64,000 nucleotides of DNA, taken from Thermococcus zilligii AN1 (GTDB taxonomy: Archaea; Methanobacteriota_B; Thermococci; Thermococcales; Thermococcaceae). A program made the position numbers and the translations under genes. Shown one piece after another: positions 16,635 to 26,081 of the stretch. The notes under the pieces were generated by a model that saw nothing but the letters and a program-made list of their open reading frames with translations, did no database searches and was not told the origin of the DNA. Within the stretch, counting starts at the first letter, position 1; every line of letters starts with the position of its first letter. The stretch spans positions 1 through 64,000 of the forward strand of contig NZ_AJLF01000002.1 of assembly GCF_000258515.1 (NCBI RefSeq), in the 5' to 3' direction.

Positions 16635-16833
16635 CTAATGCCACTTAAAGCCGATAAGCACCGTGAGTATGATCACAACCAGCCATACCCATCCAACTGC
16701 TCCCAAGTACTCGGAAGAGCCTCCATTGTGGGCTTTCCAGGTCATGAGACCCAGGAGGACCCTAAAGCTTGCCCCCTCTAGCTGAAGTACCCACGAGACT
16801 CTATTCCTGCCCGCAAAGAGATACCGTGTTCAT
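16635..16833 (-). pseudogene. Small membrane protein gene with a frameshift near its start
   Basis: A ribosome binding site (GGAGGTG) and ATG at 16833 open a frame that stops after ten codons. One base out of phase, an uninterrupted frame starts right after that ATG region and runs to a TAG at 16635: it reads RYLFAGRNRVSWVLQLEG, then SFRVLLGLMTW, and ends with a hydrophobic helix (VGWVWLVVIILTVLIGF). A promoter-like ATATAAG lies near 16870. The good binding site and membrane-type frame suggest a roughly 65-residue protein that lost phase within its first codons; an internal start at MTWKAH is the other option. It is downstream of the halocin-like gene. Confidence 0.5.
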
Positions 16834-16870
16834 TTTTCACCTCCGGCTGATGGGAATAGACGCTTATATC

Positions 16871-17173
16871 CTATGTCGCCAGTGCTAAAGTGATAGCCGC
16901 AGTAACGATTAACAGAACAACCCCAATCAATAGCTCCACAATGGCGGTTTTTCTTGTCCGTTCAAGTACACTCCGCTTAAATGATTCTTCAAGCCTGTTT
17001 TTATACTCCCTCACATCCTCCGGAAGCTCCTCCTCTGGAAGGGGATTCAACGTATCTTTTTCAAGCACGAAGGCGAACCTCTCCGGCCCTTTAATGTATT
17101 TTAGAAGTCCAGATGTTATCAACCACAGCGAAATACCGCAACCAGCTCCGAGGAGGTATTCGACAGGAACCAT
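16871..17173 (-). CDS. Two-helix membrane protein, unknown
   Basis: A 100-residue protein with one hydrophobic helix at the start (about 5-24, YLLGAGCGISLWLITSGLL) and one at the end (about 78-99, IVELLIGVVLLIVTAAITLA). Between them is a charged, helical cytoplasmic or external segment rich in E, K and R. ATG 17173 follows GGAGGTG; a TATATAA box lies just upstream. It stands between the secreted Cys-rich precursor gene and a frameshifted membrane gene, all on one strand, so a shared role such as self-protection or export is conceivable. No family was recognised. Confidence 0.65.
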   Translation of the reverse strand: MVPVEYLLGAGCGISLWLITSGLLKYIKGPERFAFVLEKDTLNPLPEEELPEDVREYKNRLEESFKRSVLERTRKTAIVELLIGVVLLIVTAAITLALAT

Positions 17174-17218
17174 ACCGGGCACCTCCAGTTATATACTGGC
17201 AACCTAAATAGTCAAGGG

Positions 17219-18208
17219 CTAACATAATCCTGCCTTTTCACAGATATAAGCTCCTCCTATCTGACAGGCTGTGTAAGTCCCTGCTCCTATTATAACCCTA
17301 AGCAAAGTGTTGCATGTTGTCCCACAAACTCCCATGCAGATTATAAACCCAATGCCTCCCGCTCCTATAAAACCTACACAGAAGGGGGTACAGGCCTTTG
17401 TGCACGCTAGATAACCAGACACACCCTCAGCCAGCACTGTACATAGAAAACCAGCTAAAGCTATACAGCCCGTGCATCCAACGCTAAAGTCAAACGTAAG
17501 AGCTATTCCTACTGCTTTCTCTTGGTTATACTCTGGGAGTTTGAGTTTCACCAGGTGTGATAGGTGTCTCAGCTCGCGGGCGCTCTTATCCCAGATCCAC
17601 TTCGTCACATCGTGCTTCCCAAGCCCCATGAGAACCTTGCCAAGAGCCCAATAATACTCTGGAAGAGTCAAATTGTCAGCAGTAATTATCGCGTCACCAA
17701 CGGGGACGACTCTCCCCTCATCATTAGGAGCAATGTTCATCCCAGTTACAAAAGCCCGGTACTCACCAGTCTCCGGGTCAGTGAATATCCTCGTAACGAG
17801 GGTAAAGTTATACTGCTCCCGTTCAGCATGATAAACGAGCGCATACATCGTGTAATTAAACGTGCCGTTGTAGAAGTTCAGCCCGAAGAACAGCAACTGC
17901 TCATGCTTTTTTGTCATATTGTATAATGTAACCACTGAAACATTGACGTTAGCACCCACGTTCGAGGCATTGCAGTTCGAACAGGCGCACGAGTGGTTCG
18001 TCAAGTTAGCGAAGTCTATAGTCTCGTTCACCCAGGTGACGTTCATCTGGAGCTTACCCTTCTCATCGTACCACGCAACTACCGCCCTGCGGAAGGTCAC
18101 GCTGGAGTTATTCGCACCCATCGCCATAGCCTGAGGAGCCGCAATCAACTGCAGACTCAACAGCATAGCAACGAGGAAAAGGCTAAGAGCAGACTTCCTC
18201 CAGTTCAT
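17219..18208 (-). CDS. Secreted precursor with halocin C8-like cysteine-rich C-terminus
   Basis: A 329-residue secreted protein. Residues 1-29 form a signal peptide (SALSLFLVAMLLSLQLIAA, then AMA before the likely cut). The middle is polar, with many N-x-S/T sites and a small SCACSNC cluster. The last 88 residues (242-329) hold 12 cysteines in a glycine-rich hydrophobic context, starting VGCTGCIALAGFLC and ending ICEKAGLC. Halocin C8, a haloarchaeal peptide antibiotic cut from the C-terminus of a larger precursor whose N-terminal part gives immunity, has a similar Cys-rich makeup and the same AGLC ending. ATG 18208 follows GAGGTG. The antimicrobial role is inference. Confidence 0.75.
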   Translation of the reverse strand: MNWRKSALSLFLVAMLLSLQLIAAPQAMAMGANNSSVTFRRAVVAWYDEKGKLQMNVTWVNETIDFANLTNHSCACSNCNASNVGANVNVSVVTLYNMTKKHEQLLFFGLNFYNGTFNYTMYALVYHAEREQYNFTLVTRIFTDPETGEYRAFVTGMNIAPNDEGRVVPVGDAIITADNLTLPEYYWALGKVLMGLGKHDVTKWIWDKSARELRHLSHLVKLKLPEYNQEKAVGIALTFDFSVGCTGCIALAGFLCTVLAEGVSGYLACTKACTPFCVGFIGAGGIGFIICMGVCGTTCNTLLRVIIGAGTYTACQIGGAYICEKAGLC

Positions 18209-18253
18209 GGCCAACACCTCGGCATGTGGTCATCGACAATAGTGGCACAAGAC

Positions 18254-18261
18254 TATATAAA
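18254..18261 (-). promoter_or_regulatory. TATA box of the halocin-like precursor gene
   Basis: On the minus strand TTTATATA lies 45 bp before ATG 18208, preceded by an A-rich BRE-like stretch. Confidence 0.65.
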
Positions 18262-18399
18262 CTTTTCTTCCCACCAGTTGAATTAGGCAAAGCTTCTATC
18301 CTTCGTAAGGTTTTCAATTTCCAACCGTACCAAAACAAAGAGCGAACAAAAGAATACAAAAAGGGCACCGGCTCCAGCAACCTTTGCCTGGTAAAGTTT

Positions 18400-19404
18400 C
18401 TACCACATCTTTGGATACCACTCCCTCGGCATGAAGACCTTGTCAACGTCAACGGCTATGCCCTTGCTCCCCTGGAGCATCTCGCCGCTCGTCATCGTGG
18501 CCTTACCAATTGCCACCAGCTCATCCTTGAGGGTCATTATGGCCACTAAATCGCCCTTCTTTATGCCCTCGTTGAGCTTTACTATACCCGGAACGGCTAA
18601 ATCGGCACCGTGGGTGACGGCTGAGACAGCGGAGTCCCTTATCCACACCTTGGGGAGGTGTTCAACTGCCTTCTCCATCGGCTGTATCGCCCTCCTGAGG
18701 TACTCCTCGATGCCGTCTTCTTTCCAGAAGTGGTAGTAGTCAACGAGGTCGTGGAGCGTCACGAGGGTTTCATCCTCCTTAAAGGGGCCGCTTCTGGTGC
18801 GGCGCAACTCGGCCATGTGCGCCCCAACTCCAAGGGCAAGGCCAATGTGGTGGATGAGCGAACGGACGTATGTTCCGGCCTCAACGCCAGCGCGGAAGAG
18901 AACGTCCCTGCCCTCTATCTCAAGCACCTCGATGTAGTAGACTTTCCTCGTCCTAAGCCTCCTCTTGACCGCGCTCCTGAGGGGTGGCCTCTGGATTATC
19001 TCGCCCTCAAACTCCTTCATGACGGCCAGGATTTTATCCTCCGGGACGTCTCCGTGAAGGTGCATTAGAGCAACGTACTCCTTTCCAGCAGGAAGGAGGG
19101 CCTGGACAACTCTGGTTGCCCTGCCAATCGCGACAGGTAGAACCCCGCTGACTTTCGGGTCTAAAGTTCCTCCGTGGCCGGCCTTGCTGAGGTTGAGGAG
19201 CTTCTTAATCCATGCAACGACTTCGTGGCTCGTCGGCCCGGGTGGCTTGTCGAGGTTTATTACGCCAAACTGCATGTGCATCTCGAGGGGCCTCTTTTCC
19301 GGCGGAAAGCCCCACTTCGGATTGGTTTCAGCCTTTTCGTCCTTGATAAGAACTTCTCGCTTTATATCAGCCGGCAAAATCCTCCTGACTTCGTCCCTCG
19401 CCAT
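18400..19404 (-). CDS. cbf5: Cbf5, H/ACA RNP pseudouridine synthase
   Basis: A 334-residue TruB-family enzyme that makes pseudouridine in rRNA guided by H/ACA RNAs with Nop10, Gar1 and L7Ae, and can act on tRNA U55. The catalytic motif GHGGTLDPKVSG has D82; LDKPPGPTSH precedes it, and RSLIHHIGLALGVGAHM lies in the catalytic domain. A PUA domain fills the last 80 residues. ATG 19404 is placed four bases after GGTGAT; upstream ATG 19410 lies in that site. It ends the long ribosomal superoperon, separated from L14e by accessory genes. Confidence 0.97.
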   Translation of the reverse strand: MARDEVRRILPADIKREVLIKDEKAETNPKWGFPPEKRPLEMHMQFGVINLDKPPGPTSHEVVAWIKKLLNLSKAGHGGTLDPKVSGVLPVAIGRATRVVQALLPAGKEYVALMHLHGDVPEDKILAVMKEFEGEIIQRPPLRSAVKRRLRTRKVYYIEVLEIEGRDVLFRAGVEAGTYVRSLIHHIGLALGVGAHMAELRRTRSGPFKEDETLVTLHDLVDYYHFWKEDGIEEYLRRAIQPMEKAVEHLPKVWIRDSAVSAVTHGADLAVPGIVKLNEGIKKGDLVAIMTLKDELVAIGKATMTSGEMLQGSKGIAVDVDKVFMPREWYPKMW

Positions 19405-19413
19405 GAGCATCAC

Positions 19414-19646
19414 CTACGGATCCCCTAAAGCCTTAATGAATTCATCTTTCTCAATCCCAGCCAGCCTGAGGACACCTACTAAGGTACCCGGCTTGAGTTC
19501 ACGGTGCAATGGGACCACAGTACCAATCCATTGACGTGTTTAATCAAAATTACATGGCTTCCCCTTTGACGGGAGACCTCAAATCCAAACTTTGAAACGA
19601 GCACCTTAACAACATCTTCACCCGAGAGCCTTGGCAATCTGGACAT
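19414..19646 (-). pseudogene. HicA-type toxin gene with a frameshift
   Basis: The first frame reads SRLPRLSGEDVVKVLVSKFG and RQRGSHVILIKHVNG, the double-stranded-RNA-binding-like HicA mRNA interferase with its GSH catalytic His. The next frame continues GTVVPLHRELKPGTLVGVL and AGIEKDEFIKAL to a TAG at 19414, the standard HicA ending. The switch falls near 19520-19535, so a one-base change has broken the gene, ending the intact frame early at 19479. It starts inside the 3' end of hicB. It could also be a sequencing error. Confidence 0.8.
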
Positions 19647-19839
19647 TGATATCGCCCACAAAGGTTATGTTCTTCAGTTCGTCCTTTAGCTCTGGAAATT
19701 CTTCCAGATAAAGTTCCAGGGCCTCCCTCAAGTTCTCTATAGCCTCCTCTATGGTCTCCCCTTGAGTTGTAACTCCGGTGAAGACTTCTCTTATCACATA
19801 AACACCCTCTTCCTCCCATATGACCGCGTGGAAGTTCAT
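19618..19839 (-). CDS. hicB: HicB-type antitoxin
   Basis: A 73-residue HicB antitoxin of the short, partial RNase H-fold type: FHAVIWEEEGVYVIREVFTG, then TTQGETIEEAIENLREALELY and a C-terminal strand. It lacks a DNA-binding domain. It should bind and silence the HicA interferase encoded just downstream, whose gene overlaps it by 29 bp. ATG 19839 follows GGTGAGGGC. It remains intact although the toxin gene is broken. The pair is inserted between the SDR gene and cbf5. Confidence 0.9.
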   Translation of the reverse strand: MNFHAVIWEEEGVYVIREVFTGVTTQGETIEEAIENLREALELYLEEFPELKDELKNITFVGDINVQIAKALG

Positions 19840-19883
19840 GCCCTCACCCGCTGGATTTTCTAAGAACGCCCTTATAAATCCAC

Positions 19884-20594
19884 CTAATACCTAAACCGAT
19901 ACGTGAAGACCGGCCAGTTGGGTAAGTATTTAACGAGCTTCAGATAGCCTGGCACAAAGACCTCCCTTTTGCCCTTGTCGAGCCCCCTCAGTATAGCATC
20001 GACGACTTTTTGGGGTTCCACCGAGCCCTTCGGGACCCTGCCATTCCAGAAATCCGTCTTAACCTGCTTGGGGTATACCCTCATGACGTGGATTCCCCTC
20101 GCCTCCAGCTCCCTCTCAAGGTTTATGGTAAGGTAGTGGAGGGCGGCCTTGGCGGCGCAGTAGGATGGCAGTTCCGGGACGTTGATAAAGGTAACTCCGC
20201 TGATCACGAACACTACAGTCGAGCCCTTCGGAAGCATCGGAGTGAGAGCCTTTGTGAGCTCAATTGGTGCAAAGGCGTTCACCCGGAAGAGGTTCTCCAA
20301 CTCCCCTCTCGAGTGCTCAAGAAGGGGCTTCCTGACGGCAAAACCCGCGTTGTTTACCAGAAGGTCAACCCTTTCGACACCAAGCCTCTCGAGCGCCTCT
20401 AAGACTTTATCTGAAAAATCCTCCTTACTCAGATCGGCGATTATGTATTCAAAGGACAGCAGCTCATCCCGGAGTTTACGGAGCTTCCCCTCATCTCTGG
20501 CCACACCCACAACCCTATAGCCCCGCTCAATGAGCTTCTCAACGAGGAGCCTCCCAATTCCACCGGTTGCGCCCGTCACAAGTGCGGTCTCCAT
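19884..20594 (-). CDS. Short-chain dehydrogenase/reductase
   Basis: A 236-residue classical SDR. It has the NAD(P)-binding TGATGGIG at about 8-15, VARDEGK after strand 2 (Arg suggests NADPH), LVNNAGFA, the catalytic Ser region VFVISGV and Y-x-x-x-K in YCAAK. The C-terminal VFVPGYLKLVKYLP resembles lipid- or hydroxysteroid-type SDRs. ATG 20594 follows GGTGGTTTC. It lies between L14e and HicB where many Thermococcales have L14e next to cbf5. The substrate is unknown. Confidence 0.9.
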   Translation of the reverse strand: METALVTGATGGIGRLLVEKLIERGYRVVGVARDEGKLRKLRDELLSFEYIIADLSKEDFSDKVLEALERLGVERVDLLVNNAGFAVRKPLLEHSRGELENLFRVNAFAPIELTKALTPMLPKGSTVVFVISGVTFINVPELPSYCAAKAALHYLTINLERELEARGIHVMRVYPKQVKTDFWNGRVPKGSVEPQKVVDAILRGLDKGKREVFVPGYLKLVKYLPNWPVFTYRFRY

Positions 20595-20668
20595 GAAACC
20601 ACCACAAAAACCTGAAAACAAGGATTTAAAAGCGTTGAGAAGTGAAGAAGCGGCCAAAGGCCGCTGTC

Positions 20669-20920
20669 TCACTCAAGGCTTATTCCAGCCCGCTCAAGGG
20701 CGGCCTTTATCTCCTCGTCGGAGGCGCCCCTGGCGATGTTCACCTTCTCCGGAAGGGGCTCGAGGTGCCTGACGTTCATCCTCCTGCGCTTGACCTTATT
20801 CAGTCCTGCGCCGGTAACGAGGACGAAGTTCCTGTCGATTATGTCGGCAACGACGACCTTCTGACCGGCCCTCCTTCCGGCAATAACGACGGCAATCCTT
20901 CCAACCTCTATAGCTGGCAT
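20669..20920 (-). CDS. 50S ribosomal protein L14e
   Basis: An 83-residue L14e (eL14) with a KOW-type start: [36 protein letters not shown], and a central [14 protein letters not shown]. It abuts the cytidylate kinase gene with no gap, as in many archaea. Confidence 0.97.
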   Translation of the reverse strand: MPAIEVGRIAVVIAGRRAGQKVVVADIIDRNFVLVTGAGLNKVKRRRMNVRHLEPLPEKVNIARGASDEEIKAALERAGISLE

Positions 20921-21505
20921 TCATCCCACCTCCTTTTCTTTTTTCTTCTCTCCCTCCGCGTCACCGACGGAGGAAAGGTGGTCGATGGCGGCCTTCACGA
21001 TCGCGAAGACCCCATCGGGACCCCAATGGGCAGTGTTGATTATCAAATCGTAGATGGATTTGTCCTCGATGTCGATACCGTAGAGGTTTAAATACCTTTT
21101 CCTGTTCTGCTTCTCCCTCTCGGCTATCTGGACAAAGGCCTCCTCAACGGAGATGCCTTCCCGTTTGGCAACCCTTCTGGCCCTCTCCATTATAGGAGCA
21201 TCGAGCCAGATTTTGAGGTCTGCGTTTTTAACCATCCATCCCGCCAGACGACCCTCAATAACCACGTTACACTCCCTGGCTGCCTCGACCTGTTTCCTGT
21301 CAACTTCCCTATCGATCTCGGGGTGAAGCTCCGCGTATTTTTGGAACTCTTCGAGGGTCATGCCCATTTCCCTGGCCATCTGACGGAAGATTAGCCCGGC
21401 ATAGATGTGCTTGAACCCGTAGTGCCTGGCAAGGTTCTGGCAGAGGGTTGTGGTTCCCGAACCGGCAAGGCCACCGACGGTTATTACGAGGCAGCCCTTC
21501 GGCAT
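20921..21505 (-). CDS. cmk: Cytidylate kinase
   Basis: A 194-residue archaeal (d)CMP kinase. The P-loop GGLAGSGTTTL lies at about 11-21; IYAGLIFRQMAREMGM is the CMP-binding start and VIEGRLAGWM follows strand 3. A charged C-terminal tail (EGEKKKEKE) is extra. It phosphorylates CMP and dCMP for nucleotide supply. It lies between L34e and L14e, a conserved archaeal order. Confidence 0.95.
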   Translation of the reverse strand: MPKGCLVITVGGLAGSGTTTLCQNLARHYGFKHIYAGLIFRQMAREMGMTLEEFQKYAELHPEIDREVDRKQVEAARECNVVIEGRLAGWMVKNADLKIWLDAPIMERARRVAKREGISVEEAFVQIAEREKQNRKRYLNLYGIDIEDKSIYDLIINTAHWGPDGVFAIVKAAIDHLSSVGDAEGEKKKEKEVG

Positions 21506-21515
21506 GGGAACACCT

Positions 21516-21788
21516 TCAGAGAGCTATGCTGGCCCTTATCTGGGCCTTCATGACCTTTCTCATGCAGCCCGGGCAGAGGTTCGGGTAGGGCCTTTCCGGC
21601 CTCTTTGCGGTCTTCGGGAGCTTCCTGAGTTCGGTGGGCCTTCCGCGCGGGACGCCGTTGAGCGGCCTTCCGCACATGGCGCAGTGAGCTATCTTAGGTT
21701 TCTCCCTCTCAAAGTGGATAACGGTTCTTCCCCCGGGAGTTCTGACGTACTTCCTCCTCCATGACCTTGACCTGTACACCGGCTTCAT
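21516..21788 (-). CDS. 50S ribosomal protein L34e
   Basis: A 90-residue L34e (eL34) starting [20 protein letters not shown]. Two CxxC pairs ([10 protein letters not shown] and [10 protein letters not shown]) form a zinc site. ATG 21788 follows GAGGTGAGAGGA; the GTG at 21797 is part of that site. Confidence 0.97.
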   Translation of the reverse strand: MKPVYRSRSWRRKYVRTPGGRTVIHFEREKPKIAHCAMCGRPLNGVPRGRPTELRKLPKTAKRPERPYPNLCPGCMRKVMKAQIRASIAL

Positions 21789-21830
21789 TCCTCTCACCTC
21801 GCAACTCCTTTCAGCGGGGCATTTTTAAAT

Positions 21831-22352
21831 TTAACCCATATCGAGGAATTTCCTCAGCACCATGCCGATTACATAGCTCGAAAGCACATACCATCCAAAG
21901 TAGCCGAGCTCGTCTGGCCCAAGGGCAGAGTGGTACCAGCCGTGGAACCAATCAAAGAGGAAGAAGTTAAATGGCGCTTTGGCTATCGCGACTTCCACGT
22001 ACCACCTCCCCAGCCAAGCGAAAAACACCCAAAATATGGGCAGAGTCAAAAGCATAGGAATCATCTGCTGCCTCATCAAGTCGCCCTGCATTCTCATGAG
22101 CTCCAGCTGCTTCTGCTGTACTTTTTTTAGCTTCTTTTCATCCCCGCTTTTCTGGGCCTCCATCATTTCTTTTTGAAGCTGCTTTGAAAGCTCCTGGATT
22201 TTCCGCATCTTCTCGACGTCCATGAAGAAGTAGTAGATCAGAGTATACAAACCACCGATCACGAATCCAGCTAAGGTTATAGCAAGCAGGGGATGCTGGA
22301 CTATGTAGCCCCCGAAAAGACCGTCAAGGAACTCGTATATTCCCTCAATCAT
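21831..22352 (-). CDS. DUF106 membrane protein, archaeal YidC/Oxa1-like insertase
   Basis: A 173-residue protein of the DUF106 family, the archaeal branch of the Oxa1 superfamily (with YidC, EMC3 and TMCO1). Three membrane helices are visible: about 21-43, 97-118 ([19 protein letters not shown]) and 148-167. Between the first two is a long charged coiled coil rich in K, E and Q. It probably helps insert membrane proteins at the ribosome-SecY complex, in keeping with its place two genes after secY. It overlaps adkA by eight bases. Confidence 0.93.
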   Translation of the reverse strand: MIEGIYEFLDGLFGGYIVQHPLLAITLAGFVIGGLYTLIYYFFMDVEKMRKIQELSKQLQKEMMEAQKSGDEKKLKKVQQKQLELMRMQGDLMRQQMIPMLLTLPIFWVFFAWLGRWYVEVAIAKAPFNFFLFDWFHGWYHSALGPDELGYFGWYVLSSYVIGMVLRKFLDMG

Positions 22353-22935
22353 ATTCCCTCACCGCCAAGTTCAGCACTTCCACCAGCTCATTTACTGCCT
22401 CTTCAAGACCCTTGTCCTCATGGTTTTCGATTATCTTTATAAGGGCATCGGAGTGCATTGCGTAGGCCACAGCGGCTGCTCTGTTGAGGTCCTGGTGCCT
22501 TTCTATCTGCTCCTCGGTTTCAACGTCCCGGTCTCTCTTCAAGTCCCTCAGCCTCCTGCCAAGGATCTCACTCGGGGTTGCCTCGATGATGACGATAAAA
22601 TTTGGCCTTATCGTCTCGATGACCTCTTTTGGAAACCCCAAAAGATAGCCCATGGGAGTTTTTATTGTGGCATGCGTGTCGAGAAGAACCGGTTCCTCCC
22701 TGGCAATTTCCACGGTTCTTTGGGCCGCCTTAAGCTGAAGCTCCTTCTGGATTAGGGGATCAAGTTTCCTCATCTCGTCCCGGTGCTCCACTAACCCCAG
22801 TTTCCTGGCCTCCTCAAACATCAAATCACCGAAGTTCACCAGCCGGAACTTAATCCGGGACTTTTGGAGCGCCAGCCGGGTTATTGTGCTCTTCCCAACC
22901 CCAGGAATCCCGGTTATCATGACAACGAAGGGCAT
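22345..22935 (-). CDS. adkA: Archaeal adenylate kinase
   Basis: A 196-residue AdkA, the archaeal adenylate kinase family distinct from bacterial Adk. The P-loop GIPGVGKST is at 9-17, followed by [30 protein letters not shown] and [16 protein letters not shown] 22935 is placed after GGTGGTAGGG. It follows secY in the conserved archaeal spc operon end. Confidence 0.96.
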   Translation of the reverse strand: MPFVVMITGIPGVGKSTITRLALQKSRIKFRLVNFGDLMFEEARKLGLVEHRDEMRKLDPLIQKELQLKAAQRTVEIAREEPVLLDTHATIKTPMGYLLGFPKEVIETIRPNFIVIIEATPSEILGRRLRDLKRDRDVETEEQIERHQDLNRAAAVAYAMHSDALIKIIENHEDKGLEEAVNELVEVLNLAVREYD

Positions 22936-23010
22936 CCCTACCACCTTTTTCTTCAATCCGGTAAAAATAGCCGCACAGGTTTAAAAGATTTAGCCGGAAA
23001 AAGAAAAAGT

Positions 23011-24390
23011 TCACTCAGCAAAGAACCTTCTAAGGGCCGGGAACATTTCTGTGGCCTGCTCCCTGGCTATCTCCTCATAGAACCTGTAGAGTATACCAAC
23101 GGTAAGGAGTATTCCCGTTCCGGTACCGAGTGCACCGAGGAAACTTGCCAGCACTGCCACTATTGCAAGGGTAAGCGAACCCCAGAAGGTGACGTAGGGG
23201 ATGTACCTGCCGAGCACCCTCTCCAGTATCCTCGGATCCCTCCTGAAGCCAGGTATCTGAAGTCCGGCGTTCTGAAGCTGTTTGGCTATGCTCCTGGCGT
23301 CAAGGCCGGTAAGCTCAACCCACAGGAATCCAAAGAGCACCGACCAGAATATCGTCTGGATTGCGTATATCAAAGCATGAAGCGGGTTGTGTACGAGCTG
23401 GAACACATCATAGGGTGGCACAGTATATTTGACGAGACCCGATACCGGAGTGGTGTCCTGGAACGTCCCGAGCCAGGTGTAGCCGTAGTTGTTGAGTAGC
23501 CTGGCCCAGAGCTGGATGTTCGAATAGAGCGCCATCGTGAGGATAATGGGTATGTTACTGACGTACATGAACCTTATCGGATACCTTCCGCGGACTGTTA
23601 CCCTTCCATAACTGAGCGGTATCTCAACGCGCATGCTCTCCAGGTAAACGACTATCAGGAACACCACGATAGTTGCCAGCAGGTTAGTCATGTCCGGGAG
23701 GTTCGGTCTGTAAACTGCCCCGCTGAGATCCCCGTTAACGAGGTGCTTTATGAAGGCTGGAATAGCACCGCTGAGTTCATCCGGGTTCCCGGGTAGGGGT
23801 AATGGGTTGAGGGATTGTACCATGACCTCCTGAGAGACTCCGGCGGCAATGAACAGGCTGATACCGCTCCCTATTCCCCACTTGCTCACGAGCTCGTCGA
23901 GCAGTATCAGTACCGTCGAGCCAAGTCCGAGCTGGATGATAATTAGTATGCCCACCGCGAGAGTAATATCCACCCCGATCCTGCCGAAGGCGCCCGCGAG
24001 GACGTATATCGCGGCCTCGAAGAAGGCCATGAATACCGAGAACAACCTCTGAAGGGCCTGATAAAACCTCCTATCCTCGGGATTTGAGAGATCAAGCCTG
24101 AGGATCTCGGAACCAACAAGAAGCTGGAGTATGATTCCAGCGGTGACGATTGGACCTATACCGAGGGTCAAAAGCGTACCGTTCTTACCGGCCAACACGA
24201 ACCTGAGGGAAGCAAGATAGTCCTGGAATTGAGGCGGGAGACCATACAGCGGGATCTCCGACAGGATGAAGTACAGCAACAGGGCGGTGCCGGTCCAGGT
24301 GAACTTCTCCCTCAGCGGAACCCTTCTCTTGGGCCTCTCAACCTCGGGGAACCATTTTTCGATGGCGTATATTACTTCTCGGACGCCCAT
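23011..24390 (-). CDS. secY: Protein translocase subunit SecY
   Basis: A 459-residue SecY, the channel of the Sec translocon. Ten membrane helices can be followed, with the plug region and GLPPQFQDY after helix 1, [12 protein letters not shown] in helix 4, [14 protein letters not shown] in the cytoplasmic loop, [19 protein letters not shown], and the C-terminal [16 protein letters not shown]. It partners with SecE and Sec-beta encoded elsewhere. It lies between L15 and adkA as in most archaeal spc operons. Confidence 0.98.
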   Translation of the reverse strand: MGVREVIYAIEKWFPEVERPKRRVPLREKFTWTGTALLLYFILSEIPLYGLPPQFQDYLASLRFVLAGKNGTLLTLGIGPIVTAGIILQLLVGSEILRLDLSNPEDRRFYQALQRLFSVFMAFFEAAIYVLAGAFGRIGVDITLAVGILIIIQLGLGSTVLILLDELVSKWGIGSGISLFIAAGVSQEVMVQSLNPLPLPGNPDELSGAIPAFIKHLVNGDLSGAVYRPNLPDMTNLLATIVVFLIVVYLESMRVEIPLSYGRVTVRGRYPIRFMYVSNIPIILTMALYSNIQLWARLLNNYGYTWLGTFQDTTPVSGLVKYTVPPYDVFQLVHNPLHALIYAIQTIFWSVLFGFLWVELTGLDARSIAKQLQNAGLQIPGFRRDPRILERVLGRYIPYVTFWGSLTLAIVAVLASFLGALGTGTGILLTVGILYRFYEEIAREQATEMFPALRRFFAE

Positions 24391-24436
24391 TTTTCAACAC
24401 CCGTGGCAACTGTAATGAAAGTTAAAGAAGGTAGGA

Positions 24437-24883
24437 TCAGGCGAGGATAACCTCGCCACCGGCCGCTTTGATCTTCTCCTCGGCCTTTGGAGTGACATAG
24501 TAGGCTTTGACGACCAGTGCCCTGGTTAGCTTCCCTGTACCCATGACCTTGTCAACACCGAGGGCGGTTGCATCAAAGACGAGCTTCCCGTCCTCCTCGT
24601 AGATGACGCCCATGTCCCTGTAGAGTTCAAAGTTTTCGTCAATGTCGCTGAGGTTTATGGTCCGCGGGGTGTACTGAACCTCTTTGGGCCTGTGGAAGCC
24701 GCGCTTGCCGAGGTGGTCGGGGGCGTACTTGATGGTCCAGGTGAACTTCTGGTCCTTCCTCTTTCCTGTTCCAGCCATACCGCGACCGCCTTTGCTTCCA
24801 CCGCCGCGGTGCTTCTTCTTGCAACCCCACCCGTGAGTGTGACTCCCGCGAAGCTTTCTAACCTTCTTCCTCCTCCTTATCAT
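24437..24883 (-). CDS. 50S ribosomal protein L15
   Basis: A 148-residue L15 (uL15). It begins [19 protein letters not shown], followed by a glycine/lysine-rich extended stretch, and ends [20 protein letters not shown], the family signature. It lies between L30 and secY. Confidence 0.98.
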   Translation of the reverse strand: MIRRRKKVRKLRGSHTHGWGCKKKHRGGGSKGGRGMAGTGKRKDQKFTWTIKYAPDHLGKRGFHRPKEVQYTPRTINLSDIDENFELYRDMGVIYEEDGKLVFDATALGVDKVMGTGKLTRALVVKAYYVTPKAEEKIKAAGGEVILA

Positions 24884-24894
24884 CTCTCGCCACC

Positions 24895-25362
24895 TCAGAG
24901 CATTCTCTCAATGAGCTCGTTTATCTTCTCACCGCGGTAGCCCAGGGCACCACCTTCCTTAAAGCTGCGCTTCTTGCTGTCCTTAAGTCCTCCCCTCGGG
25001 GGGTGGAGCCTGAAGACGGGCTTTATGTTCGGAAGGTCGGTGAGCTTCATCTCGCCGTTTATTATCTTCTCCGCGAACTCGTCGATGGTTATTCCGAGCT
25101 TCTCCTTGACGTACTCATCCGTGACGGGCCTGTTGCCGATGAGCCTGCCGCGCTTCCTGATGAGCTCCGCGAGGGTCTCCTTGTTGATCTCGCCCCAGGT
25201 TATGTAGTCCTTGACCTTCTGAATCATGCCATTGTAGCTCGGCGTGTCATCAATTATGACAAGGTGGTTAACCCGGTGGAGGCGGAGCATAGCCAGGGTG
25301 TCCCTCACTTCACCCTTCGCCCTGATCCCGCTCCTAAGCCTGATGAGTGCGAGCTTTGTCAT
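24895..25362 (-). CDS. 50S ribosomal protein L30
   Basis: A 155-residue archaeal L30 (uL30), longer than the bacterial form. It starts [20 protein letters not shown], then [18 protein letters not shown] and [15 protein letters not shown]; the C-terminal [18 protein letters not shown] is typical. ATG 25362 is preferred to the GTG at 25377 inside the upstream GAGGTG. Confidence 0.98.
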   Translation of the reverse strand: MTKLALIRLRSGIRAKGEVRDTLAMLRLHRVNHLVIIDDTPSYNGMIQKVKDYITWGEINKETLAELIRKRGRLIGNRPVTDEYVKEKLGITIDEFAEKIINGEMKLTDLPNIKPVFRLHPPRGGLKDSKKRSFKEGGALGYRGEKINELIERML

Positions 25363-25373
25363 GTTCTCCCACC

Positions 25374-26081
25374 TCACTCAACCGGAAAGTTCGCTGACAT
25401 CTCTTTACCCACAACTATGCCGTAGCGCTCGACGTCCTCTGGCTTAATGGCAACGCGGTTGGTGTTGTAGAGCGCGTTGAAGACAGCCCTGGCGAAGTTG
25501 ACTGTCGTCCTCGTCTCACCCAGTGTCTGGGACCAGACGTCCTGAACACCAGCCAGTGTGAGTACCTTCTTGCCAACGTCACCGATGACCAGTCCGAGAC
25601 CACGTGGACCGGGCATGAGCCTGACCTTGACGCTACCCTCCTTACCCTCAACTGCAAAGGGTATGGAGTGTGGCCTTCTGCACCTGCACTCCCAGCTTCC
25701 ACAGCCACGCTTGACTTCGATGATGTTCATCTTTGCATAGTCGAGGGCCTTCCTGATGGCTATTCCAACTTCCCTTCCGTGGCCGATTCCGAGGCCGACG
25801 TAGCCGTCCCTGTTGCCAACGGCAGCAAGAACGCGGAACCTGATGCGCCTTCCGCTGTCGGTCATTCTAACGGTGAGGGCTATGTCGAGGATCTCCTGGT
25901 TCTCCCTGAGGTTGACCTCCGGAAGGAGGACGTCGACTATCTGCGGTTCTTTTATCTGATAACCCTTCCTGAATATCTCGTGAATGTCAGTTATCTGCCC
26001 CTCTTTAACGAGCTTACCCAGCTTTGTCCTCGGCTCCCACTCCTCAAGAACGCGCTGGGCCATCTCTCTCGGGTCGCTCAT
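25374..26081 (-). CDS. 30S ribosomal protein S5
   Basis: A 235-residue S5 (uS5). It contains the double-stranded RNA-binding domain [20 protein letters not shown] and the C-terminal domain [33 protein letters not shown] stretch is characteristic of archaeal S5. It overlaps L18 by four bases, so translation is probably coupled. Confidence 0.98.
   Translation of the reverse strand: MSDPREMAQRVLEEWEPRTKLGKLVKEGQITDIHEIFRKGYQIKEPQIVDVLLPEVNLRENQEILDIALTVRMTDSGRRIRFRVLAAVGNRDGYVGLGIGHGREVGIAIRKALDYAKMNIIEVKRGCGSWECRCRRPHSIPFAVEGKEGSVKVRLMPGPRGLGLVIGDVGKKVLTLAGVQDVWSQTLGETRTTVNFARAVFNALYNTNRVAIKPEDVERYGIVVGKEMSANFPVE

Noticed and set aside
16871-18208. Insertion sequence or prophage around the halocin-like gene
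   Set aside because: No transposase, integrase, terminal inverted repeats or duplicated tRNA end was found at either side.
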